Source: an uncultured Bacteroidales bacterium
GTDB lineage: Bacteria > Bacteroidota > Bacteroidia > Bacteroidales > UBA4417
Direction: 5' to 3'
DNA: 32,177 nucleotides
NCBI GenBank assembly: GCA_903946925.1
Contig: CAJAXK010000364.1
Location: 1 to 32,177 of the forward strand
Shown: positions 9,625-17,904 of the stretch, piece after piece
How positions within the stretch are numbered: position 1 is the stretch's first letter
Layout of the letters: the number at the start of each line of letters is the position of its first letter
The notes under the pieces: generated by a model
The model's input: the letters and a program-made list of their open reading frames with translations, nothing else
The model's database searches: none
Told to the model about the DNA's origin: nothing
Made by a program: the position numbers and the translations under genes

Positions 9625-10230
9625 ATGACAAATCCTGGTGAAAGTACAGAAAACCAAATACTTATTGCTGCCCGCGAAGTTTTTATAGTAAAAGGCTTCG
9701 AGGGTACCCGTATGCAGGAAATCGCCGATCATGCCGGAATAAACAAAGCTTTGTTGCATTATTACTTCCGCAGCAAGGAAAAACTCTTCGAGGCGGTATT
9801 TAGCGAAGTGGCCGCCAATCTGTTTCCGGCCATGAGGCAACTGCTTGAAGCCGAACTCGGTATAAGAGAAAAACTAACATTTTTTATTAAAATTTATCTT
9901 AAAGCATTGCACGAAAACCCGTTTATCCCATCATTTGTAATCAACACCTTGAACTCCAATCCCGAAAGTTTTTTGAAATACATCAAAAAAGCAGGGATTA
10001 AACCCTTGCTGCTTCAAAAACAAATAGACGAAGAAGCCGCACGGGGAGTAATCAGGGCGATAAAAGCAGAACACCTTGTGGTTAATATTATAGCTTTATG
10101 TGTTTTCCCATTTGTTGCCCGCCCTATCGTCCAGAATATTTTCGAAATGAACGATGAAGAATACCAAGCTTACCTTTCAGCCCGCGAATCCGAAATAATA
10201 GATTTTGTGCTAAAATCAATACAAGCATGA
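9625..10230 (+). CDS. TetR/AcrR-family transcriptional regulator
   Basis: This 201-residue protein has the TetR plan: an N-terminal three-helix DNA-binding domain (about residues 8-55) and a helical ligand-binding domain. The HTH is clear in MQEIADHAGINKALLHYYF, followed by the usual SKEKLFEAVF. The gene is first in an efflux locus and overlaps the TolC-type gene by 4 bp (ATGA), so it should be co-transcribed and probably represses its own operon through the inverted repeat upstream. In E. coli the comparable exporter YbhGFSR is controlled by the TetR protein CecR, which supports the role. The ligand cannot be told from sequence. Confidence 0.9.
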   Translation: MTNPGESTENQILIAAREVFIVKGFEGTRMQEIADHAGINKALLHYYFRSKEKLFEAVFSEVAANLFPAMRQLLEAELGIREKLTFFIKIYLKALHENPFIPSFVINTLNSNPESFLKYIKKAGIKPLLLQKQIDEEAARGVIRAIKAEHLVVNIIALCVFPFVARPIVQNIFEMNDEEYQAYLSARESEIIDFVLKSIQA

Positions 10231-11498
10231 TGTACAGAACATTTTTACTCTCATTTATGGTTGCTTTTGCCACCATCACAATAGCGCAAAAGCAAACGGT
10301 TTCGTTGGACGATTGCCTCGCAGCAGCCATGAAAACCCATCCACTTTCGCTACAAAACGGAAATTTTCAACAGTCCAGCGCCTTGCAGCAACAAAACAAC
10401 GACAACGGAAAACTACCACAACTTAACATCAACGGCCAGGCAACCTACCAGAACGAAGTTATTGAGCTTCCATATAAAGTTCCGGGCATGGCTGCTCCCG
10501 AAATCCCCAAAGCGCAATACAAAGTTTCCCTCGATGCCAACCAATTGATTTATGGCGGTGGATTTATTGATGCTCAAAACAGTGTTGAAGATTACAGCCG
10601 GCAGATAAACCAATTGAACAACGAGGCCGAACTATACAAAATGCGCGAACGCATCAACCAACTCTATTTCAATATTTTGCTCGCCGATCTCAATGTTGGC
10701 GTTGTAAACAATACCATAAGCGACCTTGATTCACGGCTGACAAAAGTGAAAGCTTTGATGAAAGAAGGTGCCATGTTGCCCTCGGCTGCCGACGTTTTAC
10801 AAGCCGAAATCCTCAAAGCACGACAACGTTTGCTGGAAATTACGAGCCAAAAACGCTCACTAATCAACTCCATGCAGGTTTTAACCGGAATAGCATTGAC
10901 CGAAGAAGCTATTTTTATTGAACCTGCAATTAATGTTGATCTTTCGGTTTACACCAATCTTCGGCCTGAATTCGGGGTTTTTGGATTGATGCAGCAAAAA
11001 CTCGAAGCTACCAAAAAGCTATCGGTATCAAAGGATTTGCCAAAAATATTTGGTTTTGGGACTGCCGGATATGGAAATCCAGGGTATAACATTTTCAAGG
11101 AAGGTTCTGCCTTTTTTTATACAATTGGGGCGAAAGCAACATGGAATTTCTGGAACTGGAACCAAACCAACCGCGAAAAGCAGATTATAGACCTGAACAG
11201 CAAAATAATCGAAAACCAGAAAAATGCCTACGATTTATCAAATAAAGCAGTTGTTCAACAATACCTTTCGGATGTTATAAAAGCTGAAGATTTGATAAAA
11301 TCGGATAGCGAAATCATTAAACTCAGGAAATCCATAACGCTCTCCGCATCGGCCCAACTCGAAAACGGCACAATAACCGCAACCGATTTTGTAACCGAAC
11401 AACTTGCCGAAGAACAGGCTTTGTTGGCGCAAAACCTGCACAAAATGCAATTGCTGCAATCCAAGGCTTTGTATAAGGCGGCAACCGGAGGACTGTAA
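10227..11498 (+). CDS. TolC-family outer-membrane efflux protein
   Basis: This 423-residue protein has a signal peptide (residues 1-20, cleaved near TIAQ). It then shows the two-fold helical pattern of the OEP/TolC family: VSLDDCLAAAMKTHP near the N-terminus, then long heptad-like segments in each half. Length matches the family (about 420-450). It would trimerise to form the outer-membrane channel that receives substrate from the adaptor and inner-membrane ABC exporter encoded downstream. Start is the ATG that overlaps the TetR stop; the next codon is also ATG, so the start could shift by one residue. Confidence 0.9.
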   Translation: MMYRTFLLSFMVAFATITIAQKQTVSLDDCLAAAMKTHPLSLQNGNFQQSSALQQQNNDNGKLPQLNINGQATYQNEVIELPYKVPGMAAPEIPKAQYKVSLDANQLIYGGGFIDAQNSVEDYSRQINQLNNEAELYKMRERINQLYFNILLADLNVGVVNNTISDLDSRLTKVKALMKEGAMLPSAADVLQAEILKARQRLLEITSQKRSLINSMQVLTGIALTEEAIFIEPAINVDLSVYTNLRPEFGVFGLMQQKLEATKKLSVSKDLPKIFGFGTAGYGNPGYNIFKEGSAFFYTIGAKATWNFWNWNQTNREKQIIDLNSKIIENQKNAYDLSNKAVVQQYLSDVIKAEDLIKSDSEIIKLRKSITLSASAQLENGTITATDFVTEQLAEEQALLAQNLHKMQLLQSKALYKAATGGL

Positions 11499-11529
11499 AT
11501 CCACGACAGTATTAGAATCTAAGTTTAAA

Positions 11530-12570
11530 ATGGACAAAGAAATAGAAATCCCAGAAAATCAGATACTGCTGCAATCAATAGTATCGCTAATAGATACTGC
11601 GCGGAATAAAGTTGCCCTTGCTGTAAACAATGAGCTGACCCAGCTTTATTGGAGTATTGGCAAGCGAATAAATGAAGATATACTTTTGAACGGTAGGGCG
11701 GAATATGGCAAGAACATTGTTTCAAAACTGAGTGATCAGTTGACCCTTTCGTATGGAACTGGGTTCAACAAGAGAAACCTACAGAGTTTTATCAAATTTA
11801 GTACTGTCTTTCAGGATATTGAAATTTTGCACACACTGTGTACAAAATTGACCTGGAGTCATATCAGGGAAATAATTTATATCGAAAATGAGCTAAAGCG
11901 CGAGTTTTACACCCAAATGTGCATACACGAACGATGGAGCGTACGTACCTTGCAAAACAGGATTGACAGTATGCTATTTGAACGGACAGTTATCAGCAAA
12001 AAGCCAGAACTTACCATAATTGATGATTTGGAACTGTTGAAAAACGAACAACAAATTAGCCCTGATCTTACATTTCGGGATCCTTATTTCTTGGATTTTT
12101 TAGGCTTGCACGATTCATATAGCGAAAAAGATTTGGAATCGGCAATTTTGGCCAACCTCCAGAATTTTATAGCTGAAATGGGGACAGAATTTGCGTTTCT
12201 TGCACGTCAGAAAAGGATTACAATAGACAACGAAGATTTTTATATAGATTTGTTGTTTTACCATAGGGGTTTGCGGTCGTTGATTGCCATAGAATTGAAG
12301 CTTGATAAGTTTAAAGCTGCGTACAAAGGTCAAATGGAATTGTATTTGCGCTGGCTCGAACGTAACGAGATGAAGGAAGGTGAAAACAAACCTATTGGCT
12401 TGATACTGTGCAGCGAAAAATCGCCGGAACAAATAAATTACTTGATGCTCGATAGCAACGAACAAATTAAAGTTGCCGAATACATAACAAAATTACCCGA
12501 CACGAAACTTCTCGAACAAAAATTTCGGAAAGCGATTGAACTTGCCCAGATTTCACACAAAAAGCAATAG
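11530..12570 (+). CDS. DUF1016/YhcG-type PD-(D/E)XK nuclease-fold protein
   Basis: This 346-residue protein has an N-terminal DUF1016 helical region (about 10-155, with LTQLYWSIGKRI and LTWSHIREII) and a C-terminal PD-(D/E)XK nuclease fold. Candidate catalytic residues are visible: D240 (FYIDLLFYH), E255 and K257 (IAIELK), and Q268 (KGQMELY). Start is the ATG 31 bp after the TolC stop; an upstream TTG in this frame would overlap the TolC gene by 95 bp and add a cysteine-rich non-homologous tail. Relatives are scattered in bacterial genomes, often near restriction or mobile genes. It has no known part in efflux and separates the TolC gene from the adaptor, so it looks like an insertion. Confidence 0.85.
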   Translation: MDKEIEIPENQILLQSIVSLIDTARNKVALAVNNELTQLYWSIGKRINEDILLNGRAEYGKNIVSKLSDQLTLSYGTGFNKRNLQSFIKFSTVFQDIEILHTLCTKLTWSHIREIIYIENELKREFYTQMCIHERWSVRTLQNRIDSMLFERTVISKKPELTIIDDLELLKNEQQISPDLTFRDPYFLDFLGLHDSYSEKDLESAILANLQNFIAEMGTEFAFLARQKRITIDNEDFYIDLLFYHRGLRSLIAIELKLDKFKAAYKGQMELYLRWLERNEMKEGENKPIGLILCSEKSPEQINYLMLDSNEQIKVAEYITKLPDTKLLEQKFRKAIELAQISHKKQ

Positions 12571-12636
12571 GATTTTATCTGTTGCTAAAAAAATGCCTTT
12601 AAACCCCTAATGCTAATAATAATAACCAATTATTCC

Positions 12637-13527
12637 ATGCCAAACAAACGTAATATATTGATAATGCTAACCATTTTAGGGTTATCAGCCTGCAAAAGCG
12701 ACAACAGCCTCAGCGATGCTTATGGGAATTTTGAAGCTGTTCAGGTAACTGTTTCATCCGAAAGTGCCGGGTAAATCCTTTTCCTGTATATTGACGAAGG
12801 CTCCCAGCCCGATTCGGGAAGCATTGTTGCACTTATAGATACCACTGATTTGTACCTGAAAAAACTTCAATTGCAAGCACAAAAAAAAGCGGTGTCAGTC
12901 AAAAAAAACAGTGTGAGTTCGCAGATAGAAGTCCAGCAACAACAAAAAGCTAACTTGTTGGTCGAAAAAAACCGTGTAACTAAACTAATTGCCGAAAAAG
13001 CAGCCACTACCAAACAACTAGACGACATTAACGGTTCGCTGGATCTAATTGACAAACAGGTTACCTCAATCCAAACCCAAATGGATGGAATTGCCGAAGA
13101 AATGGAAGTGATCGAAAGGCAAATATCGCAGGTAAGTGAATCCATCCGCAAATGCTATATCTGCAATCCGGTTACAGGAACAGTGCTCAACAAGTTTGCC
13201 GAAACAGGGGAAATTGCCGCTCCAGGTCGGGCGCTTTATAAAATTGCCGACCTTAGCACAATGGAACTTAAGGTTTATGTTTCGGGCAATCAATTGCCAA
13301 GCGTAAAACAGGGGCAACAGGTTGAAGTACTGATTGATGCCGACAAAAAGTCAAACCGTACATTAAGTGGAATAGTAAGTTGGATTTCGCCCAAAGCCGA
13401 GTTTACACCAAAAATTATCCAAACCAAGGAAGAGCGTGTCAATCTGGTTTATGGTGTTAAAATCAGGGTGGCAAACGATGGAAGCCTTAAAATTGCTATG
13501 CCGGCGGAGGTGAATTTTGGAAAGTAG
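12637..13527 (+). pseudogene. HlyD-family periplasmic adaptor lipoprotein with an in-frame stop codon
   Basis: From ATG 12637 the frame encodes an N-terminal lipoprotein signal (LTILGLSAC, lipid Cys at residue 19). The first half of the lipoyl/barrel-sandwich domain is interrupted by TAA at 12772-12774 (codon 46). The same frame then continues without break to 13527: ILFLYIDEGSQP, a long coiled-coil hairpin (about residues 70-165, rich in K/Q/E), the returning lipoyl half (NPVTGTVLNKFAETGEIAA) and a beta-barrel (VYVSGNQLPSVKQGQQVEVLID). Homologs have Lys-Ile or similar at this point, so AAA to TAA is the simplest cause. Repaired length would be 296 residues. In E. coli YbhG plays this role between TolC and the ABC permeases. 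A sequencing error or real gene loss cannot be separated here. Confidence 0.85.
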
Positions 13528-13529
13528 TT

Positions 13530-13780
13530 AATGGGTAATGGTTATTAGTTAATGGTTAATGGGAAATAGGGAAATGGTTAATAGGAAATGGTTAATGGAA
13601 AATAGTTAATAGAAAATGGTTAATGAAAAATAGTTAATGGGAAATCAACCCTTCGAGCGGTTTTTTCAACCCTCGAAGTGGTTGATTGGATGGGAAATGG
13701 TTATTAGAAAAATGGTTAATGGTTAATGGAAAATAGGGAAATGGTTAATGGAAAATGGTCGATGGGAAATAGATCTTACA
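13530..13780. repeat. AATGGTTAATGG-type degenerate tandem repeat
   Basis: About 250 bp directly after the adaptor stop consist of variants of (T)TAATGG, GGAAATGG and GGGAAATAG. Blocks vary from 6 to 20 bp, with no fixed period. The same word in inverted orientation fills 25238-25386. No ORF of note lies here. A 45-nt hairpin interrupts the array at 13643-13687. Confidence 0.85.
13643..13687. other. Long hairpin inside the AATGG repeat array
   Basis: AATCAACC and CTTCGAG (13643-13657), then GGTT (13659-13662), pair with AACC, CTCGAAG and GGTTGATT (13668-13687). This gives 19 base pairs with two single-base bulges (C13658, T13679) and a 5-nt loop. It follows the adaptor by 115 bp. There is no T-run after it, so a classical intrinsic terminator is unlikely on either strand. 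It could stabilise the upstream RNA or be a REP-like element. Confidence 0.7.
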
Positions 13781-13885
13781 AAGAAAAATAAGCAATACAG
13801 TTTCATAAAGCATTGTAGTTCATTCAGAAAGTATAATTAAATTAGAGTTCAGTTCAATAAATCAATAATTAAACCCCAGAAAACA

Positions 13886-14368
13886 ATGAAAATCAAAATC
13901 ACCACAGTACTGATCGTCATTTTAGTGGCAATTTCAACATCAGTTTCAGCGCAGTCCAAAGCCGACAAAATTGTTGGCTACTATCTCACTTTAGACGAAG
14001 ACACAAAAGCTGAAAAATCGCAAGTACAAATTTATAAGCACACTAACGGTAAGTACTACGGCAAAGTTGTTTGGCTAAAAGAACCAAATAAAGACGGCAA
14101 ACCTAAAGTTGACGACCAAAACCCGGATGCAAAGCTAAAAAACCGTCCGATAATGAACCTCGAACTCCTTAAAGGGTTCACCTATAATGCAGACGACAAC
14201 GAATGGTCGGACGGCACTATTTACAACCCAACCGGTGGTAAAACATACAATTGTTACATGAATTTCGAATCGGCCAATTCATTAAAAATCAGGGGGTTCA
14301 TAGGTGCTTCATGGATGGGATTAGGAAAAACTGCTATTTGGACTAAGGAACCGGCCCTGAGAAAATAG
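13886..14368 (+). CDS. DUF2147 family secreted protein
   Basis: This 160-residue protein has an N-terminal signal peptide (residues 1-22, ending VSAQ). The mature part matches the DUF2147 pattern: a start GYYLTLDEDTKAEKSQVQIYK, a KYYGKVVWLKEP strand, a conserved RPIMNLELLKGF and W-SDGTIYNPTGGKTYNCYM, then GFIGASWMGLGKTAIW. The family is a small beta-barrel in the cell envelope with unknown function. It is in the efflux locus but separated by long repeat spacers on both sides, so co-transcription is not certain. Confidence 0.9.
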   Translation: MKIKITTVLIVILVAISTSVSAQSKADKIVGYYLTLDEDTKAEKSQVQIYKHTNGKYYGKVVWLKEPNKDGKPKVDDQNPDAKLKNRPIMNLELLKGFTYNADDNEWSDGTIYNPTGGKTYNCYMNFESANSLKIRGFIGASWMGLGKTAIWTKEPALRK

Positions 14369-14552
14369 GGGTTAGGGGTTTGATTTTATGAGTTAGGGAT
14401 GGTCGGTCATAGTGGTGTAGAATTTTGAAGATTTATTTCTTCTGATTTTGTCAATGCACCAATTTGTATTTATCATCCACTTAATCCGCCGTGTCTCCTC
14501 TCTCCATGTCTCCCTTCTCTCCATTCTCCTATTATAGCTCCCACCTACAGAA

Positions 14553-15479
14553 ATGTCAACAAACTCATCAATAATAGCCAATAATGTTACAAAACGATAT
14601 GGCGAAAGGCTTGCGCTTGATGCTATTTCATTCGACGTGCGCAAAGGTGAACTTTTTGGGTTTATCGGACCTGACGGGGCTGGAAAAACATCCTTGTTCC
14701 GGATGATCACCACTTTGCTCGTCCCAGATAGTGGCTCAATAACTGTCGAAGGTCTGGATATTGTAAAAGATTATGTAAAACTTCGCAAAATACTGGGGTA
14801 CATGCCAGGCAGGTTTTCTCTTTACCAGGATCTGACAGTAGAGGAAAACCTGCGTTTTTTTGCCGGAATTTTCAAAACCACACCTGAGGCTAACTATGAT
14901 TTGGTAAAAGATATTTATAGCCAGATCGAACCTTTCAAAAACAGGAAAGCGGGAAAGCTTTCGGGTGGAATGAAACAAAAACTGGCTCTTTCGTGTGCGC
15001 TAATCCACAAGCCGGAAGTCCTGGTTTTGGATGAACCCACAACGGGTGTTGATGCTGTTTCGCGCATCGAATTTTGGGAAATGTTGGCAAAGCTGAGAGC
15101 CAGCGGAATTACGATTGTGGTGTCCACACCCTATATGGATGAGGCTTCGCGCTGCGACAGGGTGGCATTGATACAAAATGGCAGTATCATGGATATTGCC
15201 ACGCCCGAAGGAATCCGAAACAATTACAAACGTGATTTATGGGCAGTGAAGTCTGATGATATTTATCGCTTACTAATTGATCTTCGACAATTTAAATCAA
15301 CATGGACTGCTTTCCCATTTGGCGAAAACATCCATCTATCGTTGAAGGAACAAAAGATTCTTCCATCAGAAATTGTGACATTTTTACAATCCTCCAGCCA
15401 CCAAAACATACAAGTTTCTAAAATTGAGCCTTCAGTGGAAGATTGCTTTATGGAACTGATGCAAGGAGTTAAAAGTTAA
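14553..15479 (+). CDS. ABC transporter ATPase, NBD1 of a YbhF-type exporter (degenerate Q- and H-loops)
   Basis: This 308-residue ATPase has Walker A GPDGAGKT (39-46), signature LSGGM (136-140), Walker B LVLDEP (D160, E161) and a D-loop GVDA. The Q-loop position reads MPGRF, with Gly where Gln is expected, and the switch-His position is Pro193 (STPYMDEA). A C-terminal extension of about 70 residues follows. It corresponds to the first half of E. coli YbhF, which carries both NBDs in one chain. With the second ATPase (15937-16656) and two permeases it should form an ABC-2 type exporter. Substrates of relatives include drugs and cations; none can be assigned here. Confidence 0.88.
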   Translation: MSTNSSIIANNVTKRYGERLALDAISFDVRKGELFGFIGPDGAGKTSLFRMITTLLVPDSGSITVEGLDIVKDYVKLRKILGYMPGRFSLYQDLTVEENLRFFAGIFKTTPEANYDLVKDIYSQIEPFKNRKAGKLSGGMKQKLALSCALIHKPEVLVLDEPTTGVDAVSRIEFWEMLAKLRASGITIVVSTPYMDEASRCDRVALIQNGSIMDIATPEGIRNNYKRDLWAVKSDDIYRLLIDLRQFKSTWTAFPFGENIHLSLKEQKILPSEIVTFLQSSSHQNIQVSKIEPSVEDCFMELMQGVKS

Positions 15480-15529
15480 AAGTGAAGAGTGAAAAATGAA
15501 AGCACTAATGTTGGTATTGAAAACAGAAT

Positions 15530-15925
15530 ATTTGAACAATTGAACAGTAGAGCATCCGAACATTAGAATAATTGAACATGAAGCAATTGAGCGCGAAGCA
15601 TTGAACCCTTTAAACGCGAAGCAATCGAACGCGAAGCATTGAACCCTTTAAACGCGAAGCAATTGAACGCGAAGCATTGAACCCTTAAACGCGAAGCATT
15701 GAACAATTGAACAGTAGAGCATCCGAACATTAGAACAATTGAACGCGAAGCATTGAACCCTTTAAACGCGAAGCAATTGAACGCAAAGCATTGAACCCTT
15801 AAACGTGAAGCATTGAACCTTGAACGCGAAGGATTGAACAATTGAACAGTAGAGCATCCGAACATTAGAACAATTGAACGCGCAGCATTGAACTTTGAAC
15901 ACCCAAACCCCCAAACCCCCAAACC
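15530..15925. repeat. GAACGCGAAGCATTGAAC-type degenerate repeat array
   Basis: The spacer between the two ATPase genes is built from the words TTGAACGCGAAGCATTGAAC, CCTTTAAACGCGAAGCA and TTGAACAGTAGAGCATCCG. The last unit recurs at 15538, 15705 and 15840, showing higher-order blocks of 167 and 135 bp. GCGAAGC occurs eight times exactly, plus variants (GCAAAGC, GTGAAGC, GCGCAGC). It ends in CCCAAACC repeats just before the ATG of the next gene. Neither strand codes for a plausible protein. Confidence 0.85.
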
Positions 15926-15936
15926 CTTATAAACAA

Positions 15937-16656
15937 ATGCCAATCATCGAAGTACAAAACCTGGTTAAAAAATTCGGCAGTTTCGTTGCTAACGATAATC
16001 TGAGTTTTTCGGTTGATGCTGGCGAAATTTATGGATTTCTGGGCGCAAACGGGGCCGGGAAAACAACCGCGATGAAAATTCTTTGCGGTTTGTCGGCACC
16101 AACTTCAGGCAAAGTGATGGTAGCGGGGTACGATGTTTTGCACCAATCGGAAATGGTAAAAAAACGGATTGGTTATATGAGCCAGCGGTTTTCGCTGTTC
16201 GACGACCTTTCGGTTTGGGAGAATTTCCAGTTTTTTGGTGGCATTTACGGGCTTCCTTCAGCAAAAATAAAACAGAGGACTTCGGAGTTGCTTGGAAGGC
16301 TGGGCCTCGAAAGCGAGAAAAAACAATTATTGGGATCCTTGCCTTTAGGATGGAAACAAAAACTCGCTTTTTCGGTAGCTATTATTCACGAACCTTCCAT
16401 TGTTTTTTTGGACGAACCTACCGGAGGAGTTGATCCAATAACCCGGCGGCAATTTTGGGAAATAATCTACGAAACTGCCAACCAGGGAATTACAGTTTTT
16501 GTAACCACACATTATATGGACGAAGCCGAATACTGCCACCGCGTTAGCATAATGGCCGATGGAAAAATTGTCGCTCTCGACACACCCGCTAACCTGAAAG
16601 CAAAATATAATGCGGCGAATATTGAGGAGGTCTTTTTGAAAATTGCGAGAAGTTGA
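15937..16656 (+). CDS. ABC transporter ATPase, NBD2 of a YbhF-type exporter (degenerate signature motif)
   Basis: This 239-residue ATPase shows Walker A GANGAGKTT (36-44), Q-loop Gln83 (YMSQRFSLF), Walker B VFLDEP (D159, E160), D-loop GVDP and switch His192 (TTHYMDEA). The signature is LPLGWKQKLA (135 onward) instead of LSGGQ, as also in the second NBD of YbhF-like proteins. Start is ATG 15937; a TTG at 15895 would add 14 residues read from repeat DNA (NTQTPKPPNP) and is rejected. It pairs with NBD1 (14553-15479). Motif content suggests NBD1 supplies the working signature to this subunit's ATP site. Confidence 0.9.
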   Translation: MPIIEVQNLVKKFGSFVANDNLSFSVDAGEIYGFLGANGAGKTTAMKILCGLSAPTSGKVMVAGYDVLHQSEMVKKRIGYMSQRFSLFDDLSVWENFQFFGGIYGLPSAKIKQRTSELLGRLGLESEKKQLLGSLPLGWKQKLAFSVAIIHEPSIVFLDEPTGGVDPITRRQFWEIIYETANQGITVFVTTHYMDEAEYCHRVSIMADGKIVALDTPANLKAKYNAANIEEVFLKIARS

Positions 16657-16801
16657 TTTCGAAAGGAAATTGACGAATTACAATTTACGAATTAACTGAA
16701 AAGTAAAATATCCAATAGTTGATAAAATGAATCGAATAGGTAATCTGCTTTATATCGTAAATCCGAAATCGCAAATCTGAAATCATAACCCCTAAACCCC
16801 A
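16657..16801. other. Spacer with short AATTTACGAATTA and AAATCCGAAATC words
   Basis: The 145-bp gap between NBD2 and the first permease holds two short word repeats: GAATTACAATTTACGAATTA at 16675-16694 and TAAATCCGAAATCGCAAATC near 16758-16777, extended by TGAAATC. No gene is visible. Confidence 0.5.
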
Positions 16802-17899
16802 ATGAAAGGTTTTATCATCAAGGAGTTTTACCATATTTTTCGCGACTTCCGTTCGATGATCGTGTTGTTTGGCATGCCGGTGGTTCAGGTTTTGCTGTTC
16901 GGGTTTGCACTTTCCACGGAAGTGAAAAATGCTCCAGTTGCCATAATTGACCATTCCAACGACCAGGTAACGAGAGCTATAACATCAAAACTGCTTTCTT
17001 CAGGATTTTTCATTTTGAGCGATGAAGTGCATGGCGAAAACCATATCGAAGAGGTTTTCAGGCATGGTAAAGTAAAGGAAGTAATTATTTTCGAGAGCAA
17101 TTTTGCCTCGAACCTCGAAAAAGACAGGCAGGCTTCCATACAAGTTATTGCCGATGCCAGCGACCCCAACATCGCCAACCTGCTTGTAAATTATACTTCG
17201 GCTATTGTGGCCGATTACCAGCAGGAATACATGAAAGGCTTATCGCTGCCTGTTGCTATCACCACCGAATCACAGATGATGTACAATCCGGCATTGAAAA
17301 GTGTTTTTATGTTCGTGCCGGGCGTAATTACCATTTTACTAATGCTTATCACCGCCATGATGACTTCCATTTCCATCGCCCGCGAAAAAGAAATGGGAAC
17401 CATGGAAATACTGCTGGTTTCGCCCATGCGCCCCATGCAGATTATTGCCGGAAAAGTAATACCGTATGTGTTGCTGGCTTTCGCCAATGCCGTTACCATA
17501 CTGTTGCTCAGTTATTTCGTGCTTGGTATGCCAGTTAAAGGAAGCCTTCTGTTAATGCTTGCCGAAAGCCTTTTGTTTATCGTAATGGCTCTTTCATTGG
17601 GGATTTTTATTTCCACTGTCAGCAAAAGCCAGCAGATGGCCATGATGCTTTCGATGTTTGCGCTTATGTTGCCAACCATCCTGCTTTCGGGCTTTATTTT
17701 CCCTATCGAAAACATGCCTCTTCCTTTGCAAATAATAAGTAACCTAATGCCGCCACGCTGGTTCATTATTATCGTAAAATCTATAATGATCAAAGGACTT
17801 GGTTTTCAGTATATCTGGAAAGAAACGCTTATTATTGCCGGAATGACGTTGTTTTTTATTGCTTTGAGCGTGAAGAAATTTAAAATCAGGCTTGAGTAG
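16802..17899 (+). CDS. ABC-2 type transporter permease
   Basis: This 365-residue membrane protein has the ABC-2 exporter layout. An N-terminal cytosolic helix (IIKEFYHIFRDFRS) leads to TM1 (about 18-37) and an extracytoplasmic domain of about 125 residues. Five more membrane segments follow near 168-190, 215-240, 243-266, 275-298 and 340-358. The coupling stretch REKEMGTMEILLVSP is typical of YbhS/YbhR/YhhJ proteins. It should dimerise with the second permease (18346-19461) and be driven by the two ATPases upstream. Confidence 0.92.
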   Translation: MKGFIIKEFYHIFRDFRSMIVLFGMPVVQVLLFGFALSTEVKNAPVAIIDHSNDQVTRAITSKLLSSGFFILSDEVHGENHIEEVFRHGKVKEVIIFESNFASNLEKDRQASIQVIADASDPNIANLLVNYTSAIVADYQQEYMKGLSLPVAITTESQMMYNPALKSVFMFVPGVITILLMLITAMMTSISIAREKEMGTMEILLVSPMRPMQIIAGKVIPYVLLAFANAVTILLLSYFVLGMPVKGSLLLMLAESLLFIVMALSLGIFISTVSKSQQMAMMLSMFALMLPTILLSGFIFPIENMPLPLQIISNLMPPRWFIIIVKSIMIKGLGFQYIWKETLIIAGMTLFFIALSVKKFKIRLE

Positions 17900-17904
17900 G
17901 GAAG

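Noticed and set aside
11404-11529. N-terminal extension of the nuclease gene
   Set aside because: It overlaps the TolC coding end, starts at a non-ATG codon and adds a cysteine-rich segment unlike the family; ATG 11530 fits better.
14369-14552. Possible small gene or RNA in the CTCC-rich spacer
   Set aside because: Only a TCTCC-type pyrimidine word repeat is visible; no ORF or stable structure supports a gene.
15895-15936. N-terminal extension of the second ATPase
   Set aside because: The extra residues come from CCCAAACC repeat DNA; the ATP-binding domain begins properly at ATG 15937.
15563-15943. 126-codon minus-strand ORF with FNASRLRVQCFAFNCFAFKG repeats
   Set aside because: It is the translated reverse strand of the GAACGCGAAGC repeat array; composition follows the repeat, not a protein family.
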